Part shown: positions 15,157 through 27,851 of the stretch, one piece after another | How positions within the stretch are numbered: the first letter of the stretch is position 1 | Layout of the letters: each line of letters starts with the position of its first letter | Source: Rhynochetos jubatus | Lineage: Eukaryota; Chordata; Aves; Eurypygiformes; Rhynochetidae | Assembly: GCA_027574665.1 (NCBI GenBank) | Contig: CM050652.1 | Span: forward strand, 34,615,631-34,679,630 | Direction of reading: 5' to 3' | Length of the DNA: 64,000 nucleotides | Made by a program: the position numbers and the translations under genes | The notes under the pieces: generated by a model | Databases searched by the model: none | Told to the model about the DNA's origin: nothing | The model's input: the letters and a program-made list of their open reading frames with translations, nothing else

Positions 15157-15240
15157 GAAAAAAAAAAAAAAACAAAAAAAAACAAAAAAAAAAAAACAAA
15201 AAAAAAAACAAAAAAAAAAAAAACCACAAAAGAAAACAAA
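15157..15240 (+). repeat. A-rich low-complexity tract with C interruptions
   Basis: Runs of 7 to 16 A residues are separated by single C bases. Translated on the minus strand it gives long Phe/Leu/Cys-rich open frames that are artefacts of the repeat. It could be a decayed retroposon tail, but I recognise no element body beside it. Confidence 0.9.
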
Positions 15241-16297
15241 CAGGGAAAAATAAACACAGTGGCTGGCTCTGGCAGGTTGGTTGCCTACCACACCTATTAC
15301 TTTCTGTAATTCCTTTGAGAACTGTCTTATTTTGGTTTGCATTTAGCTCAAGATGAGAATTTCCCATTTTTAGAGGGGTTTTTTTCCACTGATATCAAAG
15401 CCTCCCTATGCCAACAGACTATTTTTACACTATATTATTCCTGTAAAGAAACTTGCATATACTCTTCCCATATGTCTCCAGCAACAGGTTATTGTTACAA
15501 TTTAATATCTGCCATTATGTAATTGCATCCTGCTTTCACAAGAGAAGAAGGTGTTGTTTCACTGCTGTCTGAAACTTGTTGTACTATAATGTGAGACACT
15601 GGCCTTAAAAGCCACACACATAATACATACGATTCCCATCACCCCACCAGCTGGCAGAAATTTGCTGTAATATTAGGAATTAGCACCTTGCAACAAATGT
15701 CTCCTGGTTTTACAGGAGAAATTTCTCTTATTAGACCAATTAAATTTCATCATCAGACTAAGAGATTTGAAAGCTAAAGAGTAAAAGATGGGCAGAGGAT
15801 AACCAGGGCATGGTGGTAGATACAAACAACTTCGCCAGCGAGTTCACTTCCATGCCCCTTTCAGTCTTTCAGGAATGGCCAAATACCCCATGCTTCCTTG
15901 CTTTAATATGGAGAAATAATGACTGTTTTCACCTGCTTTCTCTTACACGGAAATAATTTTCAGGTTGAGCTGGTGGAAGTCAAAGTGTGACAGCAAATTT
16001 AGAAACTGTACTTGTGCAAATACAGAGATTTTCATATCCATGAATATAAACAATCTATAAATGTACAGCTCACAATCCAAATGAGATCCAGGCAGATGGG
16101 AAACTTTCCAAAACCAAGGGTAAGCCAAATTTGGGAGTATAGCACATCTGTAGAACACAGATTTTAACAGTACAGGTGGTGTCTTCCTTCTTCAGGCACT
16201 CCCAGTTTTGATAAAATGTTGCCAGAAGTTCAGTAACAGTGGTTTGTAGCCAACAAAATGTCTTGTTTTCTTAAACTACTGGACATCCGTTTGATTT

Positions 16298-16350
16298 AAA
16301 AAAAAAAAACCAAACAAACCACACACACACACACAAAAAACCCAAAACCA
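16298..16350 (+). repeat. A-rich plus short (CA)n tract
   Basis: A run of A is followed by CAAACAAACC, about eight CA units, then more A-rich sequence. This is a low-complexity region with no recognisable element attached. Confidence 0.85.
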
Positions 16351-19300
16351 ACCAACTAAAAAAAATTTCCCCGTTAATGAAATAAAATTTAAATTTTAAA
16401 TTAATTATACTTAGAGCTATGGGCATGATTATATGGTCAAATAAAAATGCTCTTAATACAAAATAAAATATTTAGCATTTGTTGCTGTATAGCTTTAAAT
16501 ATCATCATCATTTTATTAGTCTGATTAATCAAATAAAAATAGAAAGGTCTATCCAGAAAATTTTGAAGTGAAACATTTTGGCTTCTGTAACTATTTTCCT
16601 TTTTTTATTTGATACAATTTTCTGAATCTATTTTCATGGGTGTTTTCATAAAAATGTAAGAACAATCCTGAGCCTGTCAGAGCAAAACTCCCTCTAGTTC
16701 ATCCTGTTGCCACTCATGGAGAACACTAACATGAAGGTATGTTATTATACATCTGGACATTAGTAGAGTAAATCTTCCTTTACAGCTTCTGACAATTAAC
16801 AGTCTGGGATTCTGAACTGAACATTCGGTCTGGACTATCAGACTTAGGAGCCACTGACTGACTCACTCTCCATGAAATGTTTCATTTCTGCTGAAGTCCC
16901 TCTGTAGTTTTGGCCTGTATGAAGAGAAGTTCCACAGTGTAAATGAATAGTATTTCCTTTTGCTTATATTAAACCAGCTGACAGATACTGATTTGTGTGC
17001 AGGCACTCCATCCTTTCTGTCAATATTCTCTATTCACTTTTTGCATATTATTTTTTATTTCAATCATACCTCTTTTTTACTATTTTTTCCTGTTCTAGTA
17101 TATGTGATCTCTCTTTGCAAAAAAAGACATTCTCTCTAACTTCTCTGCTTCTACTGAAACAATTTTGAGATGGATTGACCAGCACATCACTCAGTATTCT
17201 ACATTTGAGTCCATCGTTGTTTTATAAACCTATTTTCATCACAATGCTTATGTCTTAATTCTTTTCCTAATGATTCCTGAGACTGCACTATAATTTTGGG
17301 GCACAGCTGAGTCCTGACCTGATGTTTTCAGAGAAGAATCTACAATAAGACTGTTAACCCTTATTTAAACAGTAGGATGTACATAACGTTACTAGTTCAG
17401 CACTTTCATAATTGGTTCTTTTTAGGTCCCATGTCATCCACTCTTGGTGATTTCTTACTGATCATTGTATTGATTTTTTCTAAAATCTCTTGTATGAGCT
17501 TAATTTGATATTATTCTTGATATCCATTCCCTGTAAAGAATGGCTCTAGTGCAGCAGCATCTTAATTTATAAACATAATTCCCCCATAATTGTAAATTAT
17601 TTTACATTATTTTTAAACTATTCTTTTTGCTTTTTAAGATGCAGCTCAAAACATGTCGTGATTTGACAAATTTTTTTTCTTATGATGCCAAAATTTAAGT
17701 TCTTTTAAATTATTTATCACGTAGACAAGATTTCCACTTTTCAAAAGAAGCAAAATCTTTTTGCTTCTAACAGTTTCCTTTGCCCTGCTGTTAACCCCAG
17801 TAAACACTTTTGTTCCTTAGAGAGACTATTAATTATTTTATATTTTCACCATGTCTATATAGTAGAATTTTTAAACAAACTTTATGCTGCCTCTGAATGT
17901 TTTACCCTCTCAGCTCCCTCTTTAACTTGTTTGCTTACATTTTTATGTAATTCATATTAATGTTTTCCTGTGAGTCTCCTTTCTCAAGTTAAATTTGCTG
18001 TCTTGGGTTTATGTGCTTTTCTGTTCCTACACGGATGGTGAATTGGATGTGTTACAACTGTGATTCCCCAGCATCTGCTTGAAGCAATTCTAGAAGCAGG
18101 TCCTGTGCACAACAAAAAGGTAAATCAAGACTCGTGTCTCCTCTTGCTTGCTAAGTGACCAGTTTTTCCAATAAGTAAGCATTCAGGGGATCTAAAATGT
18201 ACAGTCTGCATCATGAATTTTTGTTACAGAGTCAGCATAAGAATAATCAAAGTCTCCTGGTACAATTAATTTTCTGCCTTAACCACTCTCTAAATCTTCT
18301 TAGTATGCCATGATTACTGTTACTGTCAGCCTAATACTATACTCTCATTGCTTTGGTATAGCATTTCAACCCACTGAGATTGTGTTAAATTTTGAAAAAG
18401 TTATCATCTTGCTTATTTTTCACTTTCTGTATGACATAATTACTCTAGATGCTCCAAATACTTTATTGGAACATGTTATCAGCTCGCTTGTGGTCTCTAT
18501 AAATACACACAGTAGTCTGGCCAAATAAATACAATATTAACTTCTGCAGTAGAGCATTTTACCCTCTCATTTCTTCAAAGCCTACTATAAACAATTCCCA
18601 CCTCTCCTTCAGATCACTCTGAAAATGTCTCTAATCTCACATGACCTTAAACTTCTGAACTGTATGTCCCATCAGGAAAATATTGCCAACCTGGCCTACT
18701 TTTTTCCTGTATTTTCTCAATAATAATTTAAGAAATTAAACCTTTCGGTCAGTATGAAGGAACATATTCATATTAATGAATGATTCAAAATGGTATGACC
18801 TAGTAAGATCTACTACACAGAAATTATTTTTTTCTATCCCATTGCATCAGTGCATTATAGAACCTGATATTTGGTCTTCTATTGAATTACTTTTTTGTTT
18901 TAATGTTATTTCAAAGCTAACCACCAATCTATAAATATCAATTTCCCATGCTCCACAGCAGCTCCTACCTTTAAGAAAAAAGACACCAAACATTGCAATT
19001 CCAAACATACAGAAGAAATATTTCAGTAGTTATGATTTAACAATGTACCTCAATCCTGAGACAAACTATAAGTTCCCAGTGGAAATAATAATGATTTTCT
19101 TTTTTACCTGTAAGAAAAAAAAGAAAATGCAGTATGTTTTAAAGACATGATATAAAACAAGTTTTACAGAAAAGGTCAGGTTCCAGCAGATGCCTTCCAT
19201 ATGTATGCAACATTCAAAATAATTAGCATAAAGACACCATTGTTTCTCTAAGTAGCTGTTTCAACTTCTGCTTTCATATTATGCAAATTTTTCCTCATTT

Positions 19301-21985
19301 CTCAAGAATTTATGACTGTTTAAAAAACACTTATTAAAAACAAGAACAAAATAGATACACTGTATGAGCTCAGTAAAAAAATAATCATAACAAAAAATAA
19401 TTTATTAAATGATGCTTTGTGCAGCCCTTCTTCCTACTGCAGTTTCTGGTTGAACTTTAAAATGTTACCAAAAAAATACCTATTTCATGTGTCATCTTTC
19501 TATTTGACATTAAAAAAGATTATTACCTTTTCAAATTGATTTGCTTCTAATCAGAAAAAGACCTTTCTTCACAAAGGTTACAATAAGACTCATATTAGTC
19601 AAGCATGCCCACATTTCATGCCCGGTTCTTATTCTGCCGAGGATATAAAAATGAAAAAAACAAAGACCATTGCAAGCAACCTTTGACACACATTGGTTTT
19701 ATAATATTTTCCATACAACAACAAAAAAAATAATAAAAGAGAAAATAAAAATGTGTCAGTTTGAACTTGTTATTGAAATGATGACAAGTAAATATAAATA
19801 ACTGAGTATTTTTAATTAAGATAGTCAGGGAAACAAAACCAAAACAAGTTCTCTGCAAAACACAAACTGAATGGATTGTTAAGTACCTACAAATTATGGC
19901 TGCATCTGCTGTCTGTTTTACTGTGATGTGTCTGTATATCCAAGCAGGTGCATCTTCAGTAAGACCTTTTTCTTCAATAAGGAATGTGGACTAGGCATGG
20001 CCAGCAACATGTAGGTGGTATAAGTTTTTCTTTTTCCAGAGTCCTAATTTGCAATTAGAATTAGAAGACTTTTGAGCACCCCAGGCCAAATTACAGCTCT
20101 CAGAGCAGAGTTCACATTTAGGGTTAACTGCATTCATTCACAGGACTTTTGAATGTCTTACATGTCAACCAAACATGTTTTCTGTTTAATGATAGGTCTA
20201 TGGTCAATAGAACTACTCTAGATTTGAAAAGGCTGTGCTGTATCCTAACCTGACCATGGTCAGAAATTCCTATTGTAGCACTTCTCACAGTCTACAATAA
20301 AATGCATGTATGTTACATTAAATAAGAAATTTCTTTAAGTCTAGAATTAGTTTTAACTGGATATAATATTTTTCATCTTAAAAAAATCAGTATCTTTCTA
20401 TATTAAGCCATGCCTAATATCACAATTTCTTTCACTTTGTAATCATTTCTGTTGCTACTAAAAAATTAATCTGGTGGATAAATTATTCTTTATAATATGT
20501 AGGCCTAGAACTATTTTGGTTTTATTTGGTAACAACATAAAAATATTTGTGAGTCCATGGAATATTTATATGCATGTAATGGTATGATCTGGTCTGTATT
20601 TTATGAAGTGTTTGAGGATCTGTCAGTATGAAATTAAATACAGAAGTTTAAGACTTATTTGTTTAGATGCTTACGTTTTTTAATAGGTTTAAACTTTCTA
20701 TCAGCTTCATAGCTTAAAGAGGTATTATTCAGCTTCATGGGCTCCATTGACTGAATTGTGAAAAGTTAAATATCCTGAGTAATGCCAATAGCCTGGCTAA
20801 TTAGCAAATGTTCCTTATTGGCACAGGAGATGACTTCTGTGCTGTAAGTATTACTATTAATTATAATGTTAGTTGAATATTTGTAATCACTTCAAAATTA
20901 ACCTTTGTATCCTCAGGAGATTTTTCTTATAAGAGTCACTCAGAACCTGAGAGAGAAACTAATTAGTCAATGATAAGTGCAGAAAGAACACAAATTAGTT
21001 CTTTGTTTACTGCTTTATGGCTCTACCGTATAATTTGAATTGTAATTAAAATGTGCTTTATATTGTAAAAAGAAAAATATGTAATTCAGAAATAATAGTA
21101 GTATTTTAGAGTGATGCTGATGTTTCATTAGTGCTGCCTATTCCCTGGTTGTACAAGGTGAGAGGGATCCTTCAGGTAGGTCTTTGATAAGTAAAGAACT
21201 TTTCTGCATCTCTTGAGAGCATCTACATTTTAAACGTACACATCATAAAGCATAGAGAGAAACATTTGAGATGGAATAGCTGACTTTCAGCATGACTGCC
21301 TCCTTCTCCCAATTCCATTTGCCAGAAGTTTGTGTGCTTGACATTCACTTGCTGCATCTTGGTGAACAAGACATTGATTAATGATGAAATCCTCTCAAAA
21401 GATACCTAGACTCATCCCATAAATCTAATAATACTTTTATGTAATAAATTTCATTAAAATGTATGAAATTGTTACCACATATTATGCATTAAACACCTAT
21501 TTATTATCCATTACCCTATAGACACATTCTATTTAAATACGCATTTAGTATAAGGGATTATGAAACTCTGAATATATAAAAAATAAAAATAGACATATTA
21601 TTTGGATTTAAAGCTCTAGGAAAAAAATTACAAGTTTCTGCTAGCCAATATGACCCACAGTCCAGTGCAACATGAATTAACCCTGCAGTGAAGGTGGTTA
21701 CATGGTGCAAATCTAAATGCCCAATGATCTTTGCAGAGCTTAGAAGATTTCTGCTGAAAGATTGTTTCACACTTTGAGTCTCTTACTATGCATCCTATCA
21801 TTTTCATGTAATACGTTTGTATCTTAACTATTTCAAAACTGATGATAATTTGTTTTAAATACTAACAGCTTTCTAGTTCTGTTAGAACAGCTTACAAAAA
21901 CATCTGACTATCTGAGGGACTGTGCCAAAATCTTTTTTTTATACTGCCCTTATTCTCCCTTTCTACACTAGACAACACTGACACC

Positions 21986-22033
21986 TATAATTTGATTCTA
22001 ATTTTCTACTTATAATTTGATTCTAATTTTCTG
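21986..22033 (+). repeat. Two-copy 25-base direct duplication
   Basis: The unit starting TATAATTTGATTCTAATTTT occurs twice head to tail, with identity over at least 23 bases. Such perfection suggests a recent tandem duplication. Confidence 0.9.
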
Positions 22034-22621
22034 ACTGATAAACTAGATAACGAAAAGGTAGGAGGTGTAAGATTGTACATCTGCTGCCTGGAGAGACAAT
22101 ATTTTCCCTGTGAGCTTTTCTAAACAGATATTAACACACTGAAAACTCTTAACTACAATCAAGTTGATGGCATGGATTTCTACTGACTACTCACAGGAAA
22201 ACTCTGGTGTTTTTTGTCAGGTGGTCTCTGGAAGAATTACACTGCTTTTTTCTCTCCATTCAAAAACTTCCAGCCCTACAGCTGTGTCTCAAAGCGAATG
22301 TGCACACCCTGTAGAGGCTCGCTAGGGACCAGCAGCTGTTAGGCTGTCACAAAGCATAGCAAAACTCTTATCTACTAACTATGAAAAGCTAACTTTCACA
22401 AGCTCTACCAGAAAATATTTGTTGCAGCTCTGAAGGAGTTAATAATTAATGAGCACACTGCTGATCTTTTTTCCAAGAGCTGAGCCTGCTCTGCTTCTTT
22501 CAGCCTGTTGGCTCAGCCCTTGGCTGCTGCACAAGCTTTCAACTTTTGTGATCCAACTTCCAACAACACTTCTGTTTTGCTTTTGCATATCTACTGTCAT
22601 ACGTCTTGTTTTTTCCACTCC

Positions 22622-23051
22622 TGACTGTCCTGGATGCCAGAACCTATCCACAGGCCAGTCCCAACCAGGGCACCATGAGCATTAGCTGCTCCCTCGGCAC
22701 ATGGGAACCAGGAGCTGGGAGCAACCCTGGAATCTACCATGCCCTCACCAACAGTTTCCATCCTGTGGGGATTGACCATGGCAAGCAGAGCTTGGGGCTA
22801 TGAATAGGGTCCATCAACAGCACTGGGCAGGGCAAATGATGAACCAGGGCTGGGATGCAGCCAGGAGCAGAAGACATGGCAGGAGACAGGACTGGAGATG
22901 GCATGCTTCCAGGGTTCCCTCTCAGAGGGGAGCCCCCAGCCCACCCGCCACAATATGGGTCTGGGGCAGGGCTGTAGGCAAGGGGATGGGTGGGTGTCCC
23001 CAGGGGGCTGGTCAGGGTCAGCCTGGCCTGTGGGTGCCCCCAGGGACCAAC
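22622..23051. other. Isolated GC-rich island of unknown origin
   Basis: About 430 bases are markedly richer in G and C than the surrounding AT-rich DNA. The boundaries are fairly sharp: cTGACTGTCCTGG-type sequence on the left, and return to AT-rich sequence after CAGGGACCAACACC on the right. CpG is scarce, so it is not a classical CpG island. Overlapping open frames exist on both strands (up to about 114 codons, minus strand 22734-23078), but this is expected from a lack of stop codons in GC-rich DNA. Several frames are equally open and none shows a domain. It may be an old retroelement piece, part of an LTR I do not recognise, or a former exon or UTR. I cannot decide. Confidence 0.6.
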
Positions 23052-25146
23052 ACCTTTTACTTTCCACATCAGTATCACAGAAAGCTCTTACTTCCTCATG
23101 TCTTTTGCCTGTTTATACTTCCTTAAAACTAATAGCTTTTAATAGCACTATGACGTTTCAGTGTGTGGTTACCAATTTTTCTTAAAAGAAACCCAAAATT
23201 TTTTACAGTTGGTCACACTTGAGTTTGTCAGAACTAAACCCAGAAACTTTTATATTTCTAGGGAAAGAAAAAGGACAAAAATAATAAAACCCAGTCACAT
23301 AGGCTCCTTTTACATTAACTGAAAAGCGATTGGCTTTTGCGGGGAATCATTTATGTCACTCTGAAAAACATACCTCAGAGAAGTGAGATTATTCAGGTTC
23401 TACCTCTGAATCTTCACTGTCTATTAAGGGATCTCAGGGAACTAGCAAGACAGATAAATGAATTTTAGATAGCTATTGTCACATGTGATCACTCCCATGC
23501 AAATTATTTAAGTGTTATCAAACATCCTGATATTTTCTGAAGGAGGAAGCAGAAATTATTTCATTTTGTTACAAATGTTTTTGAAAACTCCCTGACCACA
23601 TAAAACATTTAATTTTCAATGAAATTGCATTTCTCAGTCCTTTTGAGTCAGAATTAATCAGATCTAACATTAGCAGAAGTTCCAGAACATAAAAATGTAG
23701 TGTAAAATAATTAATCTCAGAATAAGACCCCTTCCTACTTCTGCCTTCATCCCTGTTTTCCTTGGCTGGTAGGTCCTGAAACTGTAGTATTTATTATCCC
23801 TTTTCTAGCATGAGGAAATTCAGACTACAAATTTATTCTAAAAACTAAAACTTTAAGTCTACCTTAAAGATCCAAATAAGGCACATAATAGCAATATAAT
23901 TTTCAATAATTTTGAGTACTCAGAAGACTTGAAAACATTTTATATCCAGTCCCAAACCTTATGTTTAGGACTACCGTCCTAAACCTGTAGTTTAGCTATT
24001 TCACTGTAAGGATGCTAGCCTGGCCATATCATTTATGCCGTAGATTTTGCATAAGAACTGCATGGGCTGCAGGGATCCTGAGTCCAGTTGCCCATAATTG
24101 AAGCCCATTTTGAAATAAACATTTAATGCAGAAGGGTTTGCTGAGCCTCTATTCTCTGAGCTTCAACGGACCACATACCAAAGGACATTTTCAACCAACC
24201 TCACATAATAAATTCACAACAAATTTGATGACCAAAACCTACTGTCATTACACCCAACAGGAAAGAACTGGGAGAGATCAAAGACTTCAGCAATCATATC
24301 AGCCTACACAACATCCGGGGTTAGAAACATTCACCTTTCCAAGACAAAATATATCCACTGGGGTCATTTCAGTTTGCAGCAGTAAACTAAAGAGAGATTG
24401 GTTAAAAGGCCAGAGTTCAAAAACATAGTTAGAACAAAGTCACATACTTTGAGAAATCAAAGTTTAAAAATGTATGGTAGCTACAAAATATTAATAACAT
24501 TTTCTACTCAGTGTGGGAATAGGTATCATGCTGATTCAATTCCAAATTTAGTGGGCTTCACTATTATTCTCTTTTAAGTACCTTCCTAAAATCATCTTCT
24601 TCTAAAAGTGTTCAATGTGCCTCAATCCAGCTGGAGCAACCTGGGCATATTTTCTTCCAGTCAAAGATACTTTCACAATATTTTGATTATTCTTTCTTCC
24701 CCCACATATTTGATGTTTCTAATTTAGCTTGTTAAACCAGGAATGAAACTAATTAGTTGGTGGAATGAACTGATGTGCAATTTAAAGTAATTTGTGGTTT
24801 TATTTTAAGGATATCTTCTGATATATCTCCTGAACCTTAATTGGGCCACTGGAGAGGTTAATTAAAACTTTGTAGATTAATTAAGCAAATTCCATCTACT
24901 TTCCTCTAATTTAGTAATTCTCAGTTATTTTCATTTTATCGGTTGCACTAATGTGTCCATAATGTTTCTTTTTAAAAAAAAAGTACTCAAAAACTTAAGT
25001 TCATATCAGAAAAATTAACTTTTACTCAGAAGACTGAAAAGATGAAAAGATAAGAAGCTTGTCTTAGTTTAAATTTCATCATGGTAAGTGCGGTTGAACT
25101 GTATTTTTGCTTTCTTTTCTTTGGGGGGGTGGGGGCTGTTTGGGTC
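23052..25146. other. AT-rich non-coding sequence
   Basis: I see no gene. The 100-codon open frame at 24126-24428 has no splice context and no recognisable domain. The segment 24720-24910 holds a cluster of TAATTAG and TTAATTAA cores and is raised as a possible regulatory element. Confidence 0.6.
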
Positions 25147-25372
25147 CCTTCCTCCCTTCCCCTCTCCCTCCCTCCCTTCCCCTCTCCCTCCCTCCCTTCC
25201 CCTCTCCCTCCCTCCCCACCCCCTCCCTCCCTCCCCACCCGCTCCCTCCCTTCCCCCCCCCTTCCTTCCTTCCTTCCCCCCTTCCTTCCTTCCTTCCTTC
25301 CTTCCTTCCTGCCTGCCTGCCTGCCTTCCTTCCTGTCTTCCTTCCTTCCTTCCTTCCTTCCTTCCTGCTCCT
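25147..25372 (+). repeat. Polypyrimidine tract, (CCCTCT/CCCTCC)n then (CCTT)n
   Basis: About 225 bases are almost pure C/T on the plus strand. The left half repeats a unit of roughly 30 bases built of CCCTTCCCCTCTCCCTCC. The right half is (CCTT)n with a short (CCTG)n insert near 25311-25323. The minus strand therefore carries several GGGAGGGAGGGAGAGGGG motifs, which fit the four-run G-quadruplex pattern. The purine/pyrimidine strand bias with mirror symmetry in the CCTT part also allows intramolecular triplex (H-DNA). Open frames here, made of Pro, Leu and Ser, are artefacts. Confidence 0.95.
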
Positions 25373-27766
25373 TGTATGGTTTCTATATTTTATATCTAAA
25401 TAAATAAATAGGCCATTTTCCTATTTATGTAAATTGTTTTTCTTGGTGAGTGTTAGCACGTATGAAGTGGAAGCGTGTTAGTAAAGGAATGTCATGTTCT
25501 GCATGCTTACATAATGTTGCTTCTTTCACAAAGTGGGTATAAAGTTTCTGAGCACAGCCAAAATCAAGGCACTCCAGGCAATATTAAGAAACCAAAATGA
25601 AATAATGAGGTAGTTATAGCACTTCTGGAGCTAGGTACTAAGATTACACCCATTTGGAAGGTTACAGTTATATGTTTACACATTACCTTTCACTTGACTC
25701 CCACAGTGTGTGCTTAAACTGATGTGTAAACATCAGGTCCTTGGTAATTGCTTTTTTTTTACCATTTCTTAGCATTATTCTTTTTATTTGTACATAGAAT
25801 TTAATTTATATCAACAATCATCAAATGTTAAATAATCAGGCTACTTAATAGCACTTCATTTTAGTACAATTTTGAAAATATTGATCAAGTTTGATCCCAA
25901 GACCAATACTTAATGTAGTCCACTGGTAACTTCTCTCCAGCCTGAGATTTCACCTTTCATCACAGCATGTGCTGCATTTTCTTCTCCACCACATAATACT
26001 ATAAAGAGTTCCTATTCTAATTTGACTAACATTTTCCAGTGAAGACACAGATCAAACATTTTAGTGCCAAGCAGATAAATTAGATTTACTACCTCCTTTT
26101 ATCTAGGAAACTATTTATTTTAATCAAAGAAGGAAATCCTATTATTCAGATATGAGCTGTCTTTTATGAACTATGCTCAGTTTTACTATACTTTCTTTTC
26201 ACTTCCATGTCTTCAATTTATTTTCCTCAAAAAGTGCTCTTAAAAAATGCACAGTCTCTTTTGAAAATAAACTATTGAGTCTCTAGCTGCCTAAGTCACT
26301 GCTTCCTTCTCCAGCAGATGCAGTTACTAGAGATACTTTGTTAACAAATGCTGTCCCCAAGCTCACAGATTTGTTAACAAATCTCACTGGCCTACAATTT
26401 GATTTATCCTGGGAGCGAGATCTTCAGTTCTTCTTGTGTCAAGTTCTCAGAGCTTTGCTTTGCAGATGTGCTACTCACTTTTTTCTGTTTTCCGTTCTAA
26501 TTAGGTCTGCTTTCACTCCCACGTTCAAAGTCAGCAGTTGTACTGAAAACAGAAGAAAAGTAGTCATTTTATCCTGTGGCTCTACCTTCCCTCCATCTTT
26601 AACTTCCGGCCTGTCGTCTGCATATTTTCTTTCATTCTCATGCTTTACATGTTCTGTATTATTAGTTTGGCTAAGAAAACTTTACTTATTACATTAATTT
26701 CTTTTAGGAAACAGAAAGTAACATCTGCTGATTTTTTTAATTCTCATTTTATCTCCAAACTCCTAAAAGAGAAAAGGGAAAGAGGGATTGTCATTCAGTT
26801 TCATTTCTCACCCATACAGATTTTGTCCCAATTTTTTTTAAGATAAAATTTTCAATCGGAAAATTGGAAGCTTTTCTTTATGACAGACAACTTCCAAACA
26901 TTCTTGTGCTTTTAACTTGTGTATGGAAGAATGGAATTTCTTTATGTGTCTGAATGCAGTAGGTAGTATTTCTCTTGATTTCTCAGAGTTTAAATTTAAA
27001 GGAGTTAGTTATTTTACTTTTAGCAATGTTTCCTGAACCTCAAAACATTGAGTTTTTTCAGGAGGTCATGACTTATCAAAAGTCAGTATCATTACTGGGT
27101 TTGTGTTCCCAGAACAAATTTAGAAGACAAAAATAATACCTTGATAAATGCAAGGTCTTCTTTTCATTGAGTCTAAATCTGCAGATTTCAGTACTTGATG
27201 AAATAAATCTTCCAGTAGTGCCAACAAAATCTTTACCTGTGTTGAGAATTAGTCCAGTATGATTACCTGTCCTCTTAAGCAGAGTTATTATTTTGGTACT
27301 AGATCAGTAATTAAAGAATTACAAATTCAGACTTTCATAGGTTGAGGCACCAGCCCTCTGGAGCTGTGTAACAGTACCTTGGAGTATATAATGCCAATCA
27401 AGTGGAACATGCTGGAAAACAGCTTTTGTTTTCCATTCTGCAGCTTCAACATGGTATCATTTGGCCCTGCATTGAGTCACGAGTCTACAAACTAAAGATT
27501 GCTCTGGACCCATCAAAACCAATGTCTCAGGTCCATCTATACTGGAACTAAGAGAAGGTTTCATTAAGTACAACCTGTAAGGTCAAAGTTGTTATTTCAC
27601 AAAAGAACATTTTAGTGCAGCCTTTAAGAAATCATTTTATTTCACTTCTGCATTCATAAGTACTACTACTTCAAGCAGAAAATAACCATGTACCAGCAGA
27701 GACAGAAATCTGACTTTCAGATTTGTGTTTTTGTTTAATCATCATATTTTTATGTTTATTTTTCAG
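25373..27766. other. AT-rich non-coding sequence
   Basis: I see no gene. A 119-codon open frame at 26338-26697 is Leu/Ser/Cys-rich with no recognisable domain. If the exons on either side are real, this is intron. Confidence 0.6.
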
Positions 27767-27851
27767 CTCTGTTCTTACAATATGTCTGCAGCAAGAGATA
27801 CGCTTCTTCCCAGAGATTGACAGAAATCTTGGTTTCTTTAATGCTGCAAAG
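27767..27851 (+). CDS. Candidate internal coding exon, product unknown
   Basis: This is a possible 85-base exon. A T-rich tract ending TTATTTTTCAG precedes it, and the donor AAAG followed by GTAAAT ends it. Two of three frames are open. Entered in phase 1, the frame is compatible with the GCT G end of the exon at 9863-9964; the peptide begins LFLQYVCSKRYASSQRLTEI and continues as an uncharged helix-like stretch, leaving in phase 2. Entered in phase 2, it reads SVLTICLQQEIRFFPEIDRN and then GFFNAAK, leaving in phase 0. I recognise neither peptide. The phase match makes the first reading more attractive if both exons belong to one gene. A next exon starting with one base of a split codon was not found downstream in the window. 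It may be a chance acceptor-donor pair. Confidence 0.4.

Larger units (their letters stand above)
15241..22621. other. AT-rich non-coding sequence
   Basis: I see no gene. There are many scattered homeodomain-type TAATTA cores, a short (CA)n run near 16320, and a 25-base direct duplication near 22.0 kb. The stretch 20740-21070 has the texture of conserved non-coding DNA and is raised as a finding. Confidence 0.65.

Noticed and set aside
15066..15367. Three overlapping Phe-rich minus-strand frames
   Set aside because: They are translations of the A-rich low-complexity tract at 15157-15240.
16696..16735. Short plus-strand segment between CTCCCTCTAG and AAG/GTATGT
   Set aside because: Only 13 codons are open, and extending to the next upstream acceptor closes every frame. 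Too short to support.
25081..25407. Three overlapping Pro/Leu/Ser-rich frames
   Set aside because: They are translations of the polypyrimidine repeat in all three frames.
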